Shown here: in pieces, positions 1-5,390 of the stretch
Position numbering within the stretch: position 1 is the stretch's first letter
Layout: the number at the start of each line of letters is the position of its first letter
Source of the DNA: Actinomycetota bacterium
Lineage (GTDB): Bacteria; Actinomycetota; Acidimicrobiia; Acidimicrobiales; Ilumatobacteraceae
NCBI GenBank assembly: GCA_005787025.1
Contig: SYCH01000117.1
Location: 1 to 9,428, forward strand
Direction: 5' to 3'
Length of the DNA stretch: 9,428 nucleotides
Program-made: the position numbers and the translations under genes
Notes under the pieces: model-generated
Database searches by the model: none
What the model saw: the letters and a program-made list of their open reading frames with translations, nothing else
What the model was told of the DNA's origin: nothing

Positions 1-600
1 CCCGAGGGCAAGAACCTGGTCGGTGCCTTCTGGCAACCCAACGCGGTGCTGTGCGATCTCGACCACCTCGACTCGTTGCCCCCTTCCGAGATTCGATGCG
101 GGTTGGGTGAGATCGCGAAATATCACTTCATCTCGGGTCGGGACATGCTGGCGATGGACCTCGACGAGCGGGTGGCCACGTGCGCACGGATCAAGGCCGG
201 GATCGTCTCGGAGGACGAACGCGAGGGTGGTGCACGGGCGCTACTGAATTACGGTCACACCTTGGCTCACGCCATCGAGATCGTCGGTCGACACTCCGTG
301 GCGCACGGCGAGGCGGTCGCGATGGGCTTGGTGTTCGCCGCTCGATTGGCCCATCGACTTGGCCGGATCGATTCGAATCGCGTGCAACAGCACCATGAAG
401 TGGTCGGACAGGTGTACGGCCTGGCCGAGAGGCCAACGACCTCTCTCGACGTCGACGAACTTCTGGTGGCCATGACCCGGGACAAGAAGGCGACGTCGGG
501 CCTCACCTTCGTGCTCGACTCCGTTCGTGGCCTCGAGGTGGTGCCGGACATCGATCCCGTGATCGTGTCAGCCGTGCTCACCGAGTATCTCGCCTCGTGA
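1..600 (+). CDS. aroB: 3-dehydroquinate synthase, C-terminal part (5' end outside window)
   Basis: This enzyme converts DAHP to 3-dehydroquinate, the second step of the cytosolic shikimate pathway, using NAD and a divalent metal. The reading frame is open from the first base and ends at TGA 598-600, giving 199 residues. The family is about 350-360 long, so roughly 150 N-terminal residues, including the NAD-binding part, lie outside. Fragment residues 3-10 (GKNLVGAF) and 34-41 (GLGEIAKY) are family signatures. The metal ligands are expected to be Glu37, His86 in GHTLAHAIE (85-93) and His102 in HGEAVAMG (102-109). The DKK near 161-163 also fits AroB. No frameshift or missing key residue is seen. 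The next gene, aroQ, encodes the following pathway step and starts 46 bp downstream, so the two are probably co-expressed. Confidence 0.96.
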   Translation, partial: PEGKNLVGAFWQPNAVLCDLDHLDSLPPSEIRCGLGEIAKYHFISGRDMLAMDLDERVATCARIKAGIVSEDEREGGARALLNYGHTLAHAIEIVGRHSVAHGEAVAMGLVFAARLAHRLGRIDSNRVQQHHEVVGQVYGLAERPTTSLDVDELLVAMTRDKKATSGLTFVLDSVRGLEVVPDIDPVIVSAVLTEYLAS

Positions 601-629
601 GGTAAACGGCGAACACGTTCCGGTCTGGC

Positions 630-646
630 GGAGGTATTGTCGAATC
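630..646 (+). promoter_or_regulatory. aroQ start region: Shine-Dalgarno sequence overlapping a -10-like hexamer
   Basis: GGAGGT at 630-635 is a good Shine-Dalgarno sequence but lies 11 nt from the GTG at 647, longer than usual. TATTGT at 635-640 fits the TAnnnT -10 pattern and ends exactly 6 nt before the GTG, which would allow a leaderless aroQ transcript. No convincing -35 element is seen. The sequence alone cannot decide between the two uses; aroQ may simply be read through from aroB. Confidence 0.4.
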
Positions 647-1087
647 GTGTCCAGCATCCTGCTTCTTCACGGGCCGAATCTGAACCTTCTCGGTCAACGA
701 GAACCCGCGATCTACGGCTCCCACCCCCTGGCCGACTACGTAAAGGTCGTTCGCGTGCTCGCCGAGGATCGCGGTTGGGTCGTCGAAGATCTTCAGTCCA
801 ACCACGAGGGTGATCTGGTCGAGGCCATTCATGCCGCGCGCGGGTGCCACGACGTCATCATCATCAACGCCGGTGCTCTGACTCATTATTCGTGGTCGAT
901 ACACGATGCCCTCGCAGCGTTCGAGGGCCCGGTGATCGAGGTCCACATTTCGAACCCCCATGCCCGCGAGTCGTTTCGACGAGTCAGTGTCGTCGAACCC
1001 CAGGCCACGTGCACGATCGCCGGTTTGGGGCTACGGGGTTACGAGATCGCGACCCGGGTCGCCACGACTCGGTCATCCCAGCGATGA
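647..1087 (+). CDS. aroQ: 3-dehydroquinate dehydratase, type II
   Basis: This enzyme dehydrates 3-dehydroquinate to 3-dehydroshikimate, directly after the AroB reaction. Its 146 residues match the small type II (dodecameric, flavodoxin-like) enzymes, not type I AroD. The N-terminus carries HGPNLNLLGQREP (8-20) and IYG (22-24). By family comparison Arg18 and Tyr23 are the catalytic loop residues. INAGALTH (73-80) supplies Asn74 and His80, EVHISN (98-103) supplies His100, and Arg111 fits the substrate-binding arginine; all are intact. The start is GTG at 647, the only start that places the GPNLN motif at the usual distance from the N-terminus. The stop TGA (1085-1087) overlaps the next gene's ATG (1084), so translational coupling is likely. 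Confidence 0.96.
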   Translation: MSSILLLHGPNLNLLGQREPAIYGSHPLADYVKVVRVLAEDRGWVVEDLQSNHEGDLVEAIHAARGCHDVIIINAGALTHYSWSIHDALAAFEGPVIEVHISNPHARESFRRVSVVEPQATCTIAGLGLRGYEIATRVATTRSSQR

Positions 1088-2160
1088 CGACGTCGGGCGA
1101 ACGGTGTCAGCTGGCGTTCTCGTTGGCGGGGACGGAGCATGAAGTCCTGCTCCTGTCGAACATACAGGACGTCCGATGGTGTTCCGGCTTCACCGGATCA
1201 AACGGCTGGCTCGTGATTTCGCGTGATTCCACCACCTTGCTCACCGACGGTCGGTACACGGAACAAGCTCGAAGCCAGGTGCCGGACCACGTGGATGTCC
1301 TCGAATGTCGTTCGGCCGAGGTCATGGCCGAGACACTCGGAAGGGTCGCACCGTCGGGAACGATCGCCGTTCAGGAAGGCGACCTGACGGTTTCCGCCTG
1401 GCGACGTATCGCCACCACGGTCGGGCGACGACTCGCCTCGGCCTCGGCCGAACTCGCGAACCTACGGCGGGCAAAAACCGCCGACGAGATGGCGTCCATT
1501 CGTCGGGCCGCGCGGATCGCCGACGATGCTTTGGCCTCGTGCGTCGATATGTTCCGGCCGGGAGTGAGCGAGCGCGCGGTCCGCGACGTTCTCGAGGCGC
1601 GTATGCGCGATCTTGGTGCCGATGGTCCTTCCTACGACACCATCGTCGCGAGTGGGCCGATCAATTCGGCGCGCCCCCATCATCGTCCCAACGAACGAGT
1701 CTTTCAGTCGGGAGATTCCGTCGTGATCGACGTCGGTGCGTTGGTCGACGGCTATCACTCGGACATGACGCGAACCTTTTTCGTGGGCGATCCGAGCGCC
1801 GAGATGCTCGACTGGTACGGCACGCTTCACGAAGCTCAGTCGACGGCGGTCGACCTGGTCGAGCCCGGTCGCCCGGTCCGTGAGATCGACGCGGCCTGTC
1901 GCGCCGTTCTCGCCCGAGACGGTCTCGAAGAATGGTTCATTCACGGCCTCGGTCACGGCGTCGGGTTGTTGATTCACGAGAATCCCTTCGTCAACGGAAC
2001 ATCCCAAGCGGTTTTGCGTCCCGGGGATGTCGTGACCATCGAACCGGGGCTCTATCGTGGGGGCTTCGGAGGGATGCGAATCGAGGACCTGATCCTCGTG
2101 ACGGACTCATCCCGCGAGAATCTGACCAGCTCCCCGAAGGATCCCACATGCCCGCGATAA
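1084..2160 (+). CDS. pepQ: M24B family Xaa-Pro peptidase (aminopeptidase P / prolidase-like)
   Basis: This is a cytosolic metallopeptidase predicted to cleave bonds next to proline, either N-terminal Xaa-Pro or Xaa-Pro dipeptides. It has 358 residues. An N-terminal creatinase-like domain (about 10-125) includes [12 protein letters not shown] (34-45) and TDGRYTEQA (54-62). The pita-bread catalytic domain spans about 135-345. The five dinuclear metal ligands are visible: Asp216 (VIDVGA), Asp227 (SDMTRTF), His291 (GLGHGVG), Glu320 (TIEPGLY) and Glu334 (RIEDLI). His199/His200 and His298 are probable substrate or proton-shuttle histidines. The ATG at 1084 overlaps the aroQ stop as ATGA; an open extension upstream to 844 lies inside aroQ and is not used. 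The symbol rests on the equivalent position of pepQ in Mycobacterium; PepP and PepQ specificity cannot be separated by eye. Confidence 0.93.
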   Translation: MTTSGERCQLAFSLAGTEHEVLLLSNIQDVRWCSGFTGSNGWLVISRDSTTLLTDGRYTEQARSQVPDHVDVLECRSAEVMAETLGRVAPSGTIAVQEGDLTVSAWRRIATTVGRRLASASAELANLRRAKTADEMASIRRAARIADDALASCVDMFRPGVSERAVRDVLEARMRDLGADGPSYDTIVASGPINSARPHHRPNERVFQSGDSVVIDVGALVDGYHSDMTRTFFVGDPSAEMLDWYGTLHEAQSTAVDLVEPGRPVREIDAACRAVLARDGLEEWFIHGLGHGVGLLIHENPFVNGTSQAVLRPGDVVTIEPGLYRGGFGGMRIEDLILVTDSSRENLTSSPKDPTCPR

Positions 2161-2711
2161 CCACCAACGATCTGAAGAACGGAATCACTCTCGAACTCGA
2201 CAACGGCCTGTTCCAGGTGGTCGAGTTCCAGCACGTGAAGCCGGGCAAAGGCGGAGCATTCGTGCGCACGAAATTGCGCAACCTGCGTACCGGCAACGTC
2301 TTCGACAAGACCTTCAACGCCGGCATTCGCGTGGAGCAGGCGATCCTCGAGAAGAAGGACATGCAATTCCTGTACCGAGACGGCGACGATTACATCTTCA
2401 TGGACACCGCCAGCTACGACCAGATGTCCGTGGCTCCGGTCGCCCTCGGTGACGCCACCGACTACCTGATCGAGTCGATGGTGGCCATCATCGCGATCCA
2501 CAACGGTGAGATCGTGTCAGTGGAGATTCCCGCCGCGGTGGAGTTGCTCATCGCCAACACCGAACCGGGCATCCAAGGTGATCGCGTCTCCGGGGCACGC
2601 AAGCCCGCCGAACTGGAAACCGGCAAGGTCATCCAGGTGCCGCTCTTCGTGAACATCGGAGACAAGGTCAAGGTCGACACCCGCTCCGGCGATTACATCA
2701 CGCGCGTCTGA
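2148..2711 (+). CDS. efp: translation elongation factor P
   Basis: EF-P binds between the ribosomal P and E sites and rescues ribosomes stalled at consecutive prolines. The 187 residues are the normal length. The N-terminal KOW-like domain (about 1-62) carries the tip loop KPGKGGAF (31-38), whose Lys34 reaches the P-site tRNA. The middle OB domain spans about 65-125. The C-terminal OB domain (about 130-187) has TEPGIQGDR, a KPAELETG segment and [16 protein letters not shown], all family signatures. The start is the ATG at 2148: GAAGGA (2136-2141) sits 6 nt upstream, and the N-terminus matches EF-P. The open frame back to 1932 is inside the peptidase gene. It overlaps the peptidase by 13 bp. 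The tip reads PGKGG, not the PGKGP typical of unmodified actinobacterial EF-P (see findings). Confidence 0.98.
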   Translation: MPAITTNDLKNGITLELDNGLFQVVEFQHVKPGKGGAFVRTKLRNLRTGNVFDKTFNAGIRVEQAILEKKDMQFLYRDGDDYIFMDTASYDQMSVAPVALGDATDYLIESMVAIIAIHNGEIVSVEIPAAVELLIANTEPGIQGDRVSGARKPAELETGKVIQVPLFVNIGDKVKVDTRSGDYITRV

Positions 2712-2712
2712 G

Positions 2713-3120
2713 ATGTCGAAGCGTCCGGGGGTCGAAGATCCGCGCTCCGTGGCCCGAGAATCGGCGTTGACGTTGTTGTACGAGGCCGAGTCGAAGGGCA
2801 TCACCCCCCGATCCGTCCTCGACGCCCAGGTGATCACCGTGGAGGACGTGGTTCGAATGCTCGTGCTGGGCGTGATGGACCATCGAAACGCGATCGACGG
2901 ATTGATCTCCGCCCACTCGACCGGATGGACCATCGAGCGTATGCCCGCCTTGGATCGGAACATCCTGCGGGTGGCGACCTTCGAGTTGATGCAGCGCGCC
3001 GACGTCCCCACGGCGGTGATCCTGGACGAGGCGGTGGAGTTGGCCAAACGGTTCAGCACGGATGATTCCGGACGTTTCGTGAACGGCGTCCTGTCGGCCA
3101 TCGCCGGCGAGGTCCGTTGA
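2713..3120 (+). CDS. nusB: transcription antitermination factor NusB
   Basis: NusB pairs with NusE (ribosomal protein S10), binds boxA RNA and promotes antitermination and folding of rRNA transcripts. The protein has 135 residues, normal for the family, and is all-helical. Visible signatures are ARESALTLLYE (14-24) and the stretch from Trp72 through RMPALDRNILRVATFEL (76-92), with the strongly conserved DRNILR. VPTAVILDEAVELAKRF (98-114) and SGRFVNGVLSAIA (119-131) follow. The ATG lies 1 bp after the efp stop with no obvious Shine-Dalgarno sequence, so it is probably translated by coupling to efp. It closes the aroB-to-nusB block. The next gene is convergent, unlike in many Actinobacteria where pyrimidine genes follow. 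Confidence 0.97.
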   Translation: MSKRPGVEDPRSVARESALTLLYEAESKGITPRSVLDAQVITVEDVVRMLVLGVMDHRNAIDGLISAHSTGWTIERMPALDRNILRVATFELMQRADVPTAVILDEAVELAKRFSTDDSGRFVNGVLSAIAGEVR

Positions 3121-3139
3121 CGTCGGAATTCGCGGGCGG

Positions 3140-3586
3140 TCAGTGCAGGGATTCGGGCCACGGGCCGTTACCCCGGGCCGCGTCGGCGATCGTGGCCAAC
3201 GTGAATCCCTCGAGGTGTTGACGCATGTGGTCGCCGGCCTGTTTCCAGATCGCCAACAGCACGCATTGGCCCTCGTGGTCGCACGAACCATCCTGATGGG
3301 GCTCGCCGAAATCACCCAACGTGATCGGACCGTCGACGGCGGAGATGATCTCGTTGAGTCGAATCTCGCTCGGATGACGGGCCAACGTGTATCCGCCGCC
3401 CACCCCGCGTTTGGAACGCACGAGCCCCGCTCCCTTCAGGGCCAGCAGGATCTGTTCGAGATAGGGCTGGGGGAGACCGGTCCGCTCGGCGATGTCGCGT
3501 ACGGACGTCGGGCCCTGGTCGTCGGCGTGGAGCGACAGGGACAAGAGCGCACGACAGGCATAGTCACCCCGGGTCGACACTCGCAC
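3140..3586 (-). CDS. Rrf2/IscR-family transcriptional regulator
   Basis: This is a small winged-helix repressor or sensor of the Rrf2 family, many of which bind an Fe-S cluster (IscR, NsrR, RsrR) and control Fe-S, nitrosative or redox genes. With GTG 3586 it has 148 residues and the family-typical start MRVSTRGDYA. An upstream ATG at 3595 would add three residues; a longer open frame to 3850 overlaps the divergent gene and is rejected. The helix-turn-helix lies at about 28-57 (SVRDIAERTGLPQPYLEQIL), followed by the wing RGVGGGYTLAR (60-70) and the dimerisation helix. Only two Cys occur in the usual cluster loop, Cys102 and Cys108 (C-x5-C). Asp8 aligns with the NsrR Asp ligand, and Cys11 lies in the N-terminal helix. 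Whether it holds a cluster, and its targets, are unknown. It ends 19 bp from the nusB stop. Confidence 0.9.
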   Translation of the reverse strand: MRVSTRGDYACRALLSLSLHADDQGPTSVRDIAERTGLPQPYLEQILLALKGAGLVRSKRGVGGGYTLARHPSEIRLNEIISAVDGPITLGDFGEPHQDGSCDHEGQCVLLAIWKQAGDHMRQHLEGFTLATIADAARGNGPWPESLH

Positions 3587-3593
3587 AGCGATC

Positions 3594-3599
3594 ATCGTA
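3594..3599 (-). promoter_or_regulatory. Possible -10 element of the Rrf2-family gene (leaderless)
   Basis: Read on the minus strand, TACGAT runs from 3599 to 3594 and ends 7 nt before the GTG at 3586. That would place the transcription start on or next to the start codon. No clear Shine-Dalgarno sequence precedes either candidate start, which favours a leaderless transcript beginning with the GTG that gives the family-typical N-terminus. No -35 element is convincing. Confidence 0.35.
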
Positions 3600-3651
3600 G
3601 AAGGTCGATGAGCGGGCGGAGTGCACCGGTGGTCGAACCATCGGCGAAGAT

Positions 3652-4779
3652 GTGTCCGTGACACCGTCGCCCATTCTCCCGGACTACGCGGGTGCGAACA
3701 TCTCCGGGATCGTCCCGGGTTGCCTTCTCGCCAGTCCGGGGCGGCGTCCGGACTGGTTTCCCGAGCCTCTACGAGCGGCCGATGCCATCGTTCTGCTTCT
3801 CGTCGACGGTCTCGGCTGGAATCAACTGATCTCCCGAGCCCATCGGGCACCCTTCCTGAGTTCTTTGGTCGGCGGCCCGATCACCACCGTGGGACCGTCG
3901 ACAACGGCAAGTGCCCTCACCAGTTTGGCCACCGGAGCGACACCGATCGAACACGGGATCGTCGGGTACCGAATGGACATGGGTGACGGCGTCATGAACA
4001 GCCTTCGCTGGACGGTGGACGACCGAGACGTACGCAAAGTGTTCGAACCCTCGACCGTCCAGCCGATTCCTCCATTCGCGGGCATCGCCGTACCGATCGT
4101 CAGTCGCGCCGACCTGGAGGCGACGCCGTTCACCTTCGCCCACCTCCGGGGATCACGTCCCCGAGGATGGCGGTCGGCCAGTTCGATCGTGACGCAATGT
4201 TCTCGGCTCGTGCGTGAAGAAGGCGAGACGTTCGTATATGCGTACTACGACGGTCTCGACAAGATCGCCCACGAGTGCGGATTGGGGGATCACTACGAGG
4301 ACGAACTCTCCTTCGTCGACTGGCTCGTTCGCTCGTTGCACGACGCCCTACCTGCGGGTACCACCTTGGCCATCACCGCCGACCACGGGCAGGTGCACGT
4401 GGGGGACAACATCATCGAGTTGCCGCTCCGTGTGTTGTCGCACGTCCACCACCAGTCGGGAGAAGGGCGTTTCCGCTGGTTGCACGCCAAACGTGGTCAC
4501 GAAGCGGAACTCGATCGGATCTGTCGTGACCTCTACTCCGACGTCGCGTGGGTCGCCAGCAAGGAGCAGGTCGTGGACGAACGTTGGCTCGGTCCCGCGC
4601 CCGGCGGGCGAGGCCAGGATGCCGCCATCAGACGCCTCGGCAGCGTCGCCTTAGTGCCGTATGCTCCGACGACATTCCACGATCCGCTGGACTCGGGGCC
4701 GTTTCGACTGCTCGGGCGACACGGATCACTGACCGAGGACGAGATGCTGGTTCCCCTGCTGGCCGTCACTCGTCCATAA
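3652..4779 (+). CDS. alkaline phosphatase superfamily protein (type I phosphodiesterase / nucleotide pyrophosphatase)
   Basis: This is a predicted two-metal (probably zinc) phosphodiesterase or pyrophosphatase of the NPP branch; the substrate is unknown. It has 375 residues and a single domain. Motifs occur in NPP order: LLLVDGLGWN (48-57) with metal ligand Asp52; PSTTASALTSLATG (82-95) with the nucleophile Thr84 or Thr85; YYDGLDKIAHECG (198-210) with Asp203-x3-His207; ITADHGQ (241-247) with Asp244 and His245; and GRHGSLTEDEMLVPL (355-369) with His357. The full ligand set is present, so it should be active. The hydrophobic VLLLVDGLG segment is a core strand. I see no convincing signal peptide or membrane anchor, so it is probably cytosolic. 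The start is GTG 3652 or GTG 3658. It is divergent from the Rrf2 gene, with bpa 7 bp downstream. Confidence 0.88.
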   Translation: MSVTPSPILPDYAGANISGIVPGCLLASPGRRPDWFPEPLRAADAIVLLLVDGLGWNQLISRAHRAPFLSSLVGGPITTVGPSTTASALTSLATGATPIEHGIVGYRMDMGDGVMNSLRWTVDDRDVRKVFEPSTVQPIPPFAGIAVPIVSRADLEATPFTFAHLRGSRPRGWRSASSIVTQCSRLVREEGETFVYAYYDGLDKIAHECGLGDHYEDELSFVDWLVRSLHDALPAGTTLAITADHGQVHVGDNIIELPLRVLSHVHHQSGEGRFRWLHAKRGHEAELDRICRDLYSDVAWVASKEQVVDERWLGPAPGGRGQDAAIRRLGSVALVPYAPTTFHDPLDSGPFRLLGRHGSLTEDEMLVPLLAVTRP

Positions 4780-4780
4780 T
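4775..4780 (+). promoter_or_regulatory. Possible -10 element for a leaderless bpa transcript
   Basis: CATAAT matches TATAAT at five of six positions and is followed by exactly 6 nt (CGTCTC) before the bpa ATG at 4787. Transcription would therefore begin at the start codon. The hexamer includes the TAA stop codon of the preceding gene. No Shine-Dalgarno sequence is visible before this ATG. The -35 region (around 4751-4757) shows only a weak match, which is common in Actinobacteria. Confidence 0.45.
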
Positions 4781-4786
4781 CGTCTC

Positions 4787-5278
4787 ATGAGCGATCAACC
4801 CATTCATTCACCCGATGAGATCCTGACCTCGTCGCCGGAATCGGACTCCCATGAAGGTCCACCGAACGGGAGTATCACCGAACCGGGCAAGGTGATGCGC
4901 ATCGGTTCGATGATCAAACAACTTTTGGAGGAGGCGCGCACGGTCGTCCTCGACGAACCGAGTCGTGAGCGCTTGGCCGAGATCTATGAGCGATCCATCG
5001 TCGAGCTGGCCGAGGCCCTGTCTCCCGATCTGCAACAAGAACTGCGACTCCTGGCTCTTCCGTTCTCCGACGACGCTCCGACGGACGCCGAATTGCGAAT
5101 TGCCCATGCGCAATTGGTGGGCTGGCTCGAAGGACTGTTCCACGGCATACAGGCAACCCTTTTCGCCCAACAGATCGCGGCCCGACAGCAGTTCGACGAG
5201 ATGCGCCGTCTGGGGCAACCCGACCAGTTCCAAGATGGATCCGCAACCTCGGACGAGCGCCCGGGAACCTACCTCTAG
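4787..5278 (+). CDS. bpa: bacterial proteasome activator (Bpa/PafE family, DUF2587)
   Basis: Bpa forms a dodecameric ring that docks on the 20S proteasome and feeds it unfolded substrates without ATP or Pup tagging. The protein has 163 residues. Residues 1-30 are acidic, polar and probably disordered. The core begins at KVMRIGSMIKQLLEEAR (35-51), with helices following through LDEPSRERLAEIYERSI (55-71), a SPDLQQELRLLALPF segment (79-93) and DAELRIAHAQLVGWLEGLFHG (100-120). QATLFAQQIAARQQFDEMRR (122-141) completes the four-helix bundle. These segments match mycobacterial Bpa as I remember it. The C-terminus is Gly-Thr-Tyr-Leu; the family tail GQYL inserts in the proteasome alpha-ring pockets, so docking is expected. 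It starts 7 bp after the phosphodiesterase stop, with its own probable promoter. No proteasome genes are in the window. Confidence 0.93.
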   Translation: MSDQPIHSPDEILTSSPESDSHEGPPNGSITEPGKVMRIGSMIKQLLEEARTVVLDEPSRERLAEIYERSIVELAEALSPDLQQELRLLALPFSDDAPTDAELRIAHAQLVGWLEGLFHGIQATLFAQQIAARQQFDEMRRLGQPDQFQDGSATSDERPGTYL

Positions 5279-5284
5279 GCGGCT

Positions 5285-5290
5285 GATACT
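5285..5290 (+). promoter_or_regulatory. Weak -10-like hexamer upstream of dnaE
   Basis: GATACT, preceded by T as TGATACT (5284-5290), matches TATAAT at four positions. A start 6-7 nt downstream would fall at about 5297, inside the left arm of the first palindrome, giving dnaE a leader of about 94 nt. No -35 element is evident at the expected distance. This is tentative. Confidence 0.25.
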
Positions 5291-5292
5291 GT

Positions 5293-5314
5293 CGAATCAC
5301 ACCCGTGTGATTCG
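5293..5314. repeat. Perfect 10-bp inverted repeat with 2-bp centre (operator or hairpin)
   Basis: The left arm CGAATCACAC (5293-5302) and right arm GTGTGATTCG (5305-5314) are exact reverse complements around CC. As RNA it could form a 9-bp stem with a CCCG loop. As DNA it is a typical size for a dimeric repressor site. It begins 14 bp after the bpa stop, and no T-run follows, so it is not a canonical intrinsic terminator. It is not a LexA box (CGAAC-N4-GTTCG) and has the opposite half-site polarity to a CRP site. Confidence 0.8.
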
Positions 5315-5332
5315 GGCCGATCCGTCGGCCCG
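5313..5332. repeat. Perfect 8-bp GC-rich inverted repeat, abutting the previous one
   Basis: CGGGCCGA (5313-5320) and TCGGCCCG (5325-5332) are exact reverse complements around a TCCG loop. In RNA this would be a stable hairpin. It shares its first two bases with the right arm of the upstream palindrome, so both stems can form if the first gives up its outer two pairs. No T-tract follows. It could end the bpa transcript or act in the dnaE leader. Confidence 0.8.
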
Positions 5333-5335
5333 CTC

Positions 5336-5389
5336 ATGCGGACAGCCAACCGGTCATCTCGACGACCACAGATCGACAAGGAGGTATGA
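5336..5389 (+). CDS. Possible 17-codon upstream ORF in the dnaE leader
   Basis: An ATG at 5336, three bases after the second hairpin, opens a 17-codon frame (MRTANRSSRRPQIDKEV) ending at TGA 5387-5389. That is one base before the dnaE ATG. The frame runs across the dnaE Shine-Dalgarno sequence, so its translation could affect dnaE initiation. It has no Shine-Dalgarno sequence of its own and nothing to compare with. A frame this short can arise by chance, so I list it only as a candidate. Confidence 0.15.
   Translation: MRTANRSSRRPQIDKEV
5378..5385 (+). promoter_or_regulatory. Strong ribosome binding site of dnaE
   Basis: AAGGAGGT is a near-perfect anti-16S match with 5 nt to the ATG at 5391. 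It settles the dnaE start. The reading frame stays open far upstream through the bpa region, but the conserved PHP motif begins within ten residues of this ATG. Another ATG at 5386 directly abuts the Shine-Dalgarno sequence, is out of frame and is too close to be used. Confidence 0.85.
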
Positions 5390-5390
5390 C

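Noticed and set aside
3121..3139. Bidirectional terminator between nusB and the Rrf2 gene
   Set aside because: The 19-bp gap shows no convincing stem-loop or T-run. Termination may occur inside the opposing genes or be Rho-dependent.
3596..3850. N-terminal extension of the Rrf2 regulator to 3850
   Set aside because: It would overlap the divergent phosphodiesterase gene, is rich in Arg and Pro as expected of a shadow frame, and the Rrf2 family begins at MRVST.
5293..5314. LexA (SOS) or CRP site
   Set aside because: The actinobacterial LexA box is CGAAC-N4-GTTCG; here the half-sites are CGAAT separated by 12 bp. CRP sites read TGTGA-N6-TCACA, whereas here TCACA precedes TGTGA.
4965..5390. In-frame extension of dnaE upstream to an ATG at 4965
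   Set aside because: It would overlap most of bpa in another frame. The strong Shine-Dalgarno sequence at 5378-5385 and the PHP motif right after ATG 5391 fix the start.
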